Positions 56,790 to 64,000 of a stretch of 64,000 bases of DNA are shown in pieces. The notes beneath the pieces were generated by a model, which had not been told where the DNA came from, did not search any database, and saw nothing but the letters and a program-made list of their open reading frames with translations. The stretch's first letter is position 1. Each line of letters starts with the position of its first letter. This DNA comes from Acrasis kona (taxonomy: Eukaryota; Heterolobosea; Eutetramitea; Acrasida; Acrasidae), in contig JAOPGA020000901.1 of the NCBI GenBank assembly GCA_026419775.2, positions 1 to 64,000 on the forward strand. The letters run 5' to 3'. A program made the translations under genes and the position numbers.

Positions 56790-59700
56790 TTATTGATTCA
56801 CGGGTACATTGAATGAAACAACAGGAATGTGCATCTGTCTTAATGTTTGAAGGGATTGTGCAAAGAATTGATATCCCAATCTAGGACTACAATTTCCAGA
56901 TAATTGACCGCTCCTGGTAAATATGCTCTGCATTTCCGTTAACACTTTGATTGCCTCCACAAAACAAGTCTCTGCAATAAACAAAACACAAATGTCGCTG
57001 TTCAAGACATTCCACACCATGGAACATGGATCCATCAAATCAGTCAACGTAAACAAGAACACTGGATATTGTGATTCGTTTGTGTTGTTGATCACATCAG
57101 ACATGACACCAGCAGCTCCATCCTCAATTAATTTACTCATTCGAATGTAATTTACAAATTCATATTTCTTCTTTTTTGGTTTTCTAGAATACTTGACCAA
57201 CGGACAATGAACAGGAATATCGAGAGTGTTGGCTCTCATATAATTAGGATGAATATCGGATTGAGTTTTATTCACGCCCTTTATATATTTATTAAAAGCA
57301 TAATCCCTTCTTGTTCTCTCCATGGGTGCAATCAACCGCTCTTCATCTTCGGAATAAAAACAAAAATAACTCGGTGCGTATTTATTTTTAGAACAAGATT
57401 TTACACTTTTGAACGAAATGTGATCAAACATGTGATCGAACGGAAGTACTTGTAGATACCTTGTGCTCACGATGAGCAATGGTTTACCGCTCATGCGTAA
57501 CGAATCAAGAGCGGGCGGATCCTTTTTTGTATTTTTTCCTTTTTGGAATAAATTCATAATCACATTCGTGACACCCACATCAATCTGATTCAATTCATCA
57601 TGTGGAATATAATCCCATTTGGCTTTAAATAGACCATTCTTTAAAAAGTCAACCGTGTCGGAAGTTCGTTCTATTTTTAACTTGCTCTTCTTTTCTTGGA
57701 ATAAACCCCTTGCGTAGTTATAATGTTCCGTGTTGACGTAATCGTACATTTGGTTGTCCAGTTCAGTTGTCTTTGTTCCGTATAACCTCATCTGACGTTC
57801 GCGTGGCGTGTAGATGCTTACGCTGATGGGTCTACCATTGGACGAATTGATGAATGATGAGCTGAATGGGTTGTCTTTGAGTTCCGTCGGACTGTTCTTG
57901 ACTGGTTTGGGTTGAGTGGGTAGAGGTGGTGGCGGTGGTCTATAATAGGTGCGTCTACGCCCACCGAATCGCTTGTGTTGTAAATAACCAGTGTCTGGTA
58001 TGTAACAAATCACAATGTCGTTTAATTGTAAAATGTATACGAGTTGAGTGGAGATTTGATTTGAGTCTTCGTTATTTGATAATTGTCTATTGGGCGATAT
58101 CTCTGATGGTTCGTAGGTGGGTGGCGCTGGTGTTGGTGGTGATCGTGGCGATGGTTGTTCTTGTCGTTGTGTTTGGGGCGCAGCGTTGGATGTTCGGTTG
58201 ACTAACGACGTGATCTGTTGTAATGATTGTTTGTTTTGACGAATGATTTGTTCCTTGATGACACCCAGTGAATCCATCTTCATTCGTAACAAGTGATTCC
58301 ATACCTGCTCAGCTACAGTTGGATTCCATCTAGCTCGCTGTTTATTGAGCGGAATGGTTTTTCTTCGCCTCGAGCTAGCTTTCAAGAATTGAAATGTTTT
58401 ATTGGATCTACCGCTCGTTTGTTGATGAGCATATACTCTATTCTGTACCATGTCCTCTGTTAGATCGAACGCACTGTCCCTTGATTCGCTACCAGTGGAG
58501 CTCAACGAGTCATTATGATCGTCCAGTAGAATGGTGTTATCCACTGTACGTAATATGGAACGCTCTGCAGCAATCTGACAAGAAATGAGCAGATTGACCA
58601 CTGCCAAATTTGAGTTGATAAAATCAGGTTCGTACAGGAACAATAATCGATTCATTCCATTCATTATTCTCACCATTTCATTCAAAAAGAATGGAGCTGC
58701 TTGATTAGCTACCAATAATTCTCCATCTACAATCATGCTGGCGTGTATAGCTCTACTGCATTCTAACCAATGAGCCTTGCTAGATACCATTCGTCCTTGG
58801 AAATAACGTAGCTCAGCCATGGTCAAATAAGCATCGATTGTGATCATCAAATCATGATAGCTCACGCTGGAGCGTAGCGCTGGAGCAACCAGCTCATTAT
58901 CCATATAGGTCAAATCGAACAATGGTATATAATACTCGTCGCGTGTTGTTTGTGGTAGGATGGTGGCGATGCATGGATCCACATCATCATAAGCAATGCA
59001 TGGGAATAAATAATTGAATTGTACTCTAGCTAATTTCAATCTTGTTTTTGTACAACCTAATTCGCTGGATATGGTCTCGTAGTAATTCAATGCGCTGGCG
59101 TAACAAGTTATGCAATCCAATAGTGCTTCTCCTACATTTTGATATTCTCTTCTCTTGTCCCATAAGATTTCTTTGCTGGTTAATGGTTGGGAATTAGCTG
59201 CAGCTATTCTTCTTTCAAGCGTATGGGGCAATACGCCTGGAGAGGATACGCTGGCACCAATTGTTTTTGAGTGATCCTTGTTCCTGCTGAATGTTCTATT
59301 GAAGAAGATAAAGTTACCAACTGTAGTGGGCGACATGGTGCGACTAGCTGGATTCGAGCTCTCTACTGGACTGCTGGCGATGATGCGCGTGCTGAAAGTA
59401 CTTTGTGGATCGGAATAGAATTTACTGTCCACGAAGCGAGAGAAGATGGAGTGGTGGTAGATGGCATCTACTTCCAGCGCTGTTGGGAATTCAATTGGGT
59501 TGGAAGAGCTAGTCAACTTGAACAGTATATCTCCTTTTAACACGAACAAACGAGCTAGCCAGCTAGGTACTTTAGGATGCTTTGAATTTAAAATAATGTT
59601 CACAGCATGTAATGCCTCAGCTAGCTGATTGTTCATGTAATAACATTTAGCTGTCAACAATAACATTTGAGTAATGTACTGTAGATCGCTACTCTTTTCT

Positions 59701-62700
59701 AGCAATCTACTCAGCTCAAATAAAACAGCTTCACACTCAGCTGACCATTGTTTACATAGGTAACACTCTGATAAATACAACAACGAGGTAATTCGCTGAG
59801 CATTGGTCAACTTATCTTCGATCATCTTCGCCACCACATCAATACATCTTTCAAAATGCTTATACCTCAATAATAGATCAGCGAAATTCAAATACAAATT
59901 AATTTGCTGAGCTGCATCTTTTTGGCGCAAAAATTCTACAGCAATCATGACGCAATTCTCGGCGCTCTTTACATCTCCATGATCCAAGTAATCCTTACAT
60001 AGCTTCTCGCACAAGTAAATGACCTGAGCAACGTTACAATCATCGCGTGCTCTGTTCATCAACTCCTCTGCATAAAACACTTGTCTCTGCCAATCCTGTT
60101 CGTTATTATTCAAAGCAGCGTGGTGATCCTTGATGATCAATCGAGCGTGCACTTGACTATCGTTGGGATGTACTATTTTGTTATTGGATAGTGCTGCTTG
60201 ATAGGCAATGCTCGCGAAAGAGAATTTATCATTATTGGCCAATGCCCTTGCAAATTCACATAGCGCCCTGGTACCAATATCAGTGGTCATGAGTGGCATG
60301 TGGGGTTTGGTATGATTTGTCATCCAATCTAACATGTAGACCGATTCAAATAATGTACTTTCGTCCGATCGATTTTGACCCAATGTGATTGCAACGATGA
60401 TTTTGGTCAGACTCAATTGTAACGAATCATAAATATATTCTAATTTCTTGATGCGATTTTGGAATTGTAACAAATCGTCCTTTCTGTACTTGGCATCCAA
60501 ATTGGAAACGATTCCTGCGATAATGTCTCCTTCTTCATCGTAGGTCATCTCTCCATTGTCATCGTCGGTGTCGAATAATGGCGCTAATGTTAACGGAGAA
60601 CATCCCGATAGGAATTGATGCAATGTGACCAATGCCTCCGCGACGATCAAATCGCTAGTCGGCATCGTTTGGTACCATTGTAATGTTGGATTGCAATTAA
60701 TTTCCTTTTGTTGATCGTGAAGGTGAATCACGTCGAGTAGCGTCGGTATAATGTCTGCGATTGCTGAATTCCTCATGGGAGAGTTCCACACAATGTTGAT
60801 GTGATGTGCTAATGTTTGGGCTTCAATTAGGCGAGCGGCATCTGTGTGTTGTGGAACGAACTCGACCAAACTGTCTATTAAATTATTCTTGAATAATGCA
60901 TGTTCCTCCGGTGCCCACAACAAGGCTGCTATTCTTAACAATTGTAATGAATAATTGTAAATGATGGGCAAGTCTTGGTCGTTGGGATAATGTGTTGAGT
61001 TTTGTTGTGTGGAGTGTTGTGGTAGTTGCGAAAAGTAATCGTTGACTAACTTGTGACACTCCTTGAGTGATCGTTCCGTGCATAAATTATATAACTTCCA
61101 ACATGTTTCCAAGTAATCCTTCGACCAGTTTATGGAGAACTATTAATGTTAAAAAAATGTTTAAAAATGAATCATACTTTTGGAAAGCCGCGCGTGTGGC
61201 CGACGTGGTTGCTCATAATCATTTCCTCCGCACGAATTGCACCAAAACTGGATAAATGTCTCATCATGGAGGAAGGCTTCTTGTGTGTACATAGATCCGT
61301 TAACCAAACCTTCATTTGCTTCTTTGACGAAAAGGATAAATCTCCATTTCTTGTTCGCATGCTTCGGAGGACAGGGACCTGAACATCTCTTTGTATTTTC
61401 TTGTTGAGAAAATCCAACGAGTCACACAGCCGTAGGGACTCATCAAATATTAAAAGTTGTACGGGATCTTGAGATTGAGTTGGTGTTTGTGGTTCCTCTA
61501 AAAGTAATGCAAATGGGTTTCTCTTTGGGAGCGTGCTGTTGTTTGATGTTGATGCTGATGGCTTTTCTTCATCAAGGTCATCGTCGCTGATCGGCCAATC
61601 ATCATCGTCTTCGTTGTTGGTGTTTTGTTTTTGTTTAATGTCTTCATCTTCATCATCGTCAGGCCATCCATCATCACTGTCATCATCACCCCTGGTGATT
61701 ATTTTTGGTGGAATTATTTTTGGTGGTTTGACGTCGTCTTCGTCATCGTCAGGCCACCCTTCGTCATCTGTGTCATCATTCTTACCAAGGATGATCTGTG
61801 GTGCAGCCTGTTGCTTGTTTAAGACAATTTGATTGTCATCGTCATCATCGTCTGGCCAACCATCATCGTCATCGTCGTCCTTAAATTTATTTGTCCCTTG
61901 GGTGGGGTTCTGAGACTTTTTTAATTCTTTCTCTAGCATATCACTTAGAGTCTTATGAATACAAACACATGTACTTTGGTCTTTTGTAACACGTAAGCCG
62001 ATTTCCAACACCCGTTTCGCAAGGTCATTCTGCATTCTCAGTGTAAGATTTTGAAATGTTGCTTTCACTGCCTCCCCGAAAACGTTTGCATTCAGAATCC
62101 ATAGCTCTTCGTCTCCTGAAGTAAAGTATAATAATTGGAGGCAGGGTAGCAGATAAGATTCAAAGACATTCTCGTGGTTTTTACTCTTGTCTAACTTGGA
62201 TTGTTGTAGGAGGATTTCAGATAAAAGTAGTTTGGATTGGTCATTGTAAACCAAGTTGAACAAGAAGTTGTAAGCACCCGCATCACTAATGGATTGATTA
62301 TTTGATGTGACGCTAGTAGGTCCTATGGCCGATACCAAATTAGCAACCTTCTCCTGCGCAGTTTCCAAGTACTCTATCGCTTCTGACTTTTTACCAACGG
62401 AGTGCAAAACAATTGATAAAATAAAAAGTGCTCTCGCGTGTTCGTACTGATCTAAATGGTTAATTCGGTGGATTGTAGGGACTCACTTTGTGGGTCAAAC
62501 CCCTCTAACTGCAGTCTGTCACAACCATCTAACGCACAAATCAACTCGCGGTACGATTCCCCGTTCAAACCTGTTGACATTTCCAACTGCGCTAGCGTTA
62601 TAATATTACGTATTTCGGCGTGTATATCTTTATTAGTCATAACTGCAGAAATCTCCCGTTCGTACGCCTTGGATGTTCGAAAAGGCTCCCACATTTCGTT

Positions 62701-63031
62701 TGTTTTACTCTCAAATCCCGATGGATCATTATCGTTTGTATCNTCTTCATCATTATATTCATCTTTTTGTCCATCTACCTTTACTGGGGAGAAATATGTG
62801 GGGTTTGTGCAAACATTGTGGAATTCATCCTTGTGAGCCTCTACTACAATTTTTAGTTGTACTAAACATTTATCGCTTACACAAACGAAGTAGCTCTTCC
62901 ATACAATGTTCTGTGGGACTTTGATTTTTGACAGTTGTAAAAGCGGAAATTCAAACAATTAATTTGTAACGTCCGATCAAATTCCCTAATGATGGGAGTG
63001 CATTGATGTAATCCTAACACAACTTGAACAT
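56790..63031 (-). CDS. 2,044-aa helical-repeat protein with GWPDDD acidic repeats
   Basis: Exons, inferred: 63031-63019, 62985-62487, 62451-61178, 61139-56790. The main frame is open from 62958. No ATG lies in that frame, but MFKLW, a 33-nt intron and NLIGRYKLIV lead to TGA 62953-62951. Skipping its T enters the main frame (EFPLLQLSKIKVPQN), and the total is then divisible by three. The middle has four Asp-rich segments with Trp (GWPDDD, GWPDDDEDD, DDGWPDDDE, DDDWPISDD; 61585-61885). Then a helical, TPR-like solenoid (LAEALHAVNIILNSK; YLSECYLCKQWSAECEAVLF), a Pro/Ser-rich linker and a basic C-terminal part. Base 62743 is N. Family not recognised; a large scaffold or trafficking protein is a guess. 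The start is uncertain, the rest is solid. Confidence 0.7.
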
Positions 63032-63128
63032 ATTATTTAATTTATTTTAAAGTATCTTTTTATTGTTGGATGTTTATAACCTAATGTAGGTCTCCAAATT
63101 AAAGTAAACGTTTTACCGACTATGAAAT

Positions 63129-63800
63129 TTAATGAACCTCCTTTTCTATCTGTTGTTGCTTTTGGTATTCGTCTTCTACTTTTCGCAAGTGTTCTTTATA
63201 TTTCTGTCTGGTTGTGCCTCGAGATTTAAAGATCTCATCAATCTGCTCTTGTGAGAGCCTGTTTGTTTTCACCTGCTGCTTTTCAATCAGCGGCGTAAAG
63301 AAGTCAGGATCACTTTGTTTCTTGTCGCTTGGTTTGCTTGTTCTATGATAAATTTCTTCCTTTGTCTCCTCTCTATGTACATTGAGTAGTTGAAGGGCGT
63401 GTATAATTTGAGGGTTTCGGGGCAGGAGCTTTGAGTCCATCTCAGTCAAAATTTTTTCAGCTTCTTCTAATCTTCTCGGATCACTTGGATCAAAAGCAGA
63501 TCGTAGATCTGTTAGTCTCTTTAAATACTCATCGAGTTCGATCTGTTGGTCTTCTGATATCTCGACTTGTTTGTGGTCGTTACTAAAAATAGTGTTATCG
63601 TTATTAGGAGCTGGTATATCTTTTGGCATGTATTTTCGAGGGTCTGTTGGTGGAAGAATGGGCGGTAGTCTTGACACATGATCTCCTTTTTTTGCCTTCA
63701 GCTTTGGCATCGCATATCTGTCTCCCTCGTCGTCACTATGTCGAGGTCTCAGTGATACGTGATAGTATCTTGTTATGAACGGGACACGACGGGTAATCAT
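63129..63800 (-). CDS. Hypothetical protein with mitochondrial-type presequence
   Basis: Single exon, about 223 aa from ATG 63800 (MITRRVPFITRYYHVSLRPR). The N-terminus is rich in Arg and aromatic residues with no acids, like a matrix-targeting sequence. The body is hydrophilic and helical, with a Pro-rich patch (SRLPPILPPTDPRKYMPKD) and a C-terminal charged helix (RQKYKEHLRKVEDEYQKQQQ). It could be a mitochondrial ribosome or assembly component; unproven. Confidence 0.65.
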   Translation of the reverse strand: MITRRVPFITRYYHVSLRPRHSDDEGDRYAMPKLKAKKGDHVSRLPPILPPTDPRKYMPKDIPAPNNDNTIFSNDHKQVEISEDQQIELDEYLKRLTDLRSAFDPSDPRRLEEAEKILTEMDSKLLPRNPQIIHALQLLNVHREETKEEIYHRTSKPSDKKQSDPDFFTPLIEKQQVKTNRLSQEQIDEIFKSRGTTRQKYKEHLRKVEDEYQKQQQIEKEVH

Positions 63801-63948
63801 TGTAAAAATAGTCTCTTCCGTTCCCAATAACTTTTGTTTACCTCAATAATCCAAACTGCAACAATCTCCAAGCGCTTATATATTATGTTTATATAACATG
63901 TTTATGCTTGTCAACCTTACTATTTGAATTTGATATTTTCACACAACG

Positions 63949-64000
63949 ATGTCCACAACAGAAGGCTCTGACAATGTTTGGGATTCAATGGTCACTGATG
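63949..64000 (+). CDS. Start of a gene cut by the window end
   Basis: ATG 63949 begins MSTTEGSDNVWDSMVTD and runs off the edge. It is divergent from the mitochondrial-type gene, 148 bases away. The acid/Ser-rich start is all that is visible; no function can be assigned. Confidence 0.4.
   Translation, partial: MSTTEGSDNVWDSMVTD

Noticed and set aside
1-64000. CRISPR array, bacterial operon or prophage features
   Set aside because: No spaced direct repeats, Shine-Dalgarno-led gene runs or phage genes; spliced eukaryotic genes throughout.
1-64000. Stop-codon reassignment (ciliate-type code)
   Set aside because: Conserved genes (LSM8, FGGY, EXOSC9, aminopeptidase, myosin) end at the expected family C-terminus with TAA, TGA or TAG and contain no in-frame internal stops; the interruptions need a frame change, not a new codon meaning.

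Overview
The window reads as gene-dense nuclear DNA of a free-living unicellular eukaryote. Coding is on both strands under the standard code, intergenic gaps are short, and genes are split by tiny GT-AG introns (33-63 nt, most 36-43 nt), many with a CTAAC/CTAAT branch-point-like motif near the acceptor. A DIL-tailed myosin, a PH/PAS RasGEF, TBC1D19-, DUF3638- and DUF4476-type proteins suggest an amoeboid protist (heterolobosean or amoebozoan). That placement is inference and I cannot fix the species.

Layout. 0-4.1 kb: a partial gene end, a (+) locus interrupted by six stop codons, a 118-nt hairpin repeat, and a decayed (-) gene. 4.2-11.3 kb: FGGY-type carbohydrate kinase, BPL_N-domain protein, and a 1,278-aa coiled-coil protein. 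11.4-18.4 kb: a small gene starting inside the stop codon of a mercaptopyruvate sulfurtransferase, a carboxypeptidase-like EGF/TM protein with a lost nucleophile, NAA30, TBC1D19, a two-TM protein and a small secreted-type ORF. 18.7-29.0 kb: one giant DUF3638/DUF3645-type ATPase gene. 29.1-41.8 kb: metallophosphoesterase, PH-PAS-RasGEF, TRAPPC4, EXOSC9/Rrp45, CHY zinc finger, an unknown gene, mitochondrial L28, WD40-pseudokinase, PAQR receptor and an orphan. 42.3-64 kb: LSM8, DUF4476-like protein, TPR-like protein, puromycin-sensitive aminopeptidase, myosin V/XI, a 2,044-aa protein with acidic GWPDDD repeats, a putative mitochondrial protein, and the start of one more gene.

The most unusual signal is that several otherwise healthy genes are broken only by a stop codon (TAA, TGA or TAG) at which skipping the T (a +1 shift) restores the conserved downstream frame. 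It occurs three times in the DUF3638 gene, once between the PH and PAS domains of the RasGEF gene, and six times in a row in the first locus. With the introns I infer, every such gene then has a length divisible by three. Stop-associated +1 frameshifting, assembly indels and real decay are all possible. Two other indels, in the carboxypeptidase-like and pseudokinase genes, are not at stops, so the case is open.

Functionally the set is mostly housekeeping (RNA decay and splicing, N-terminal acetylation, vesicle traffic, mitochondrial translation, peptide turnover, myosin transport) plus signalling proteins of unusual architecture. Convergent neighbours often end within a few bases of each other, or overlap.
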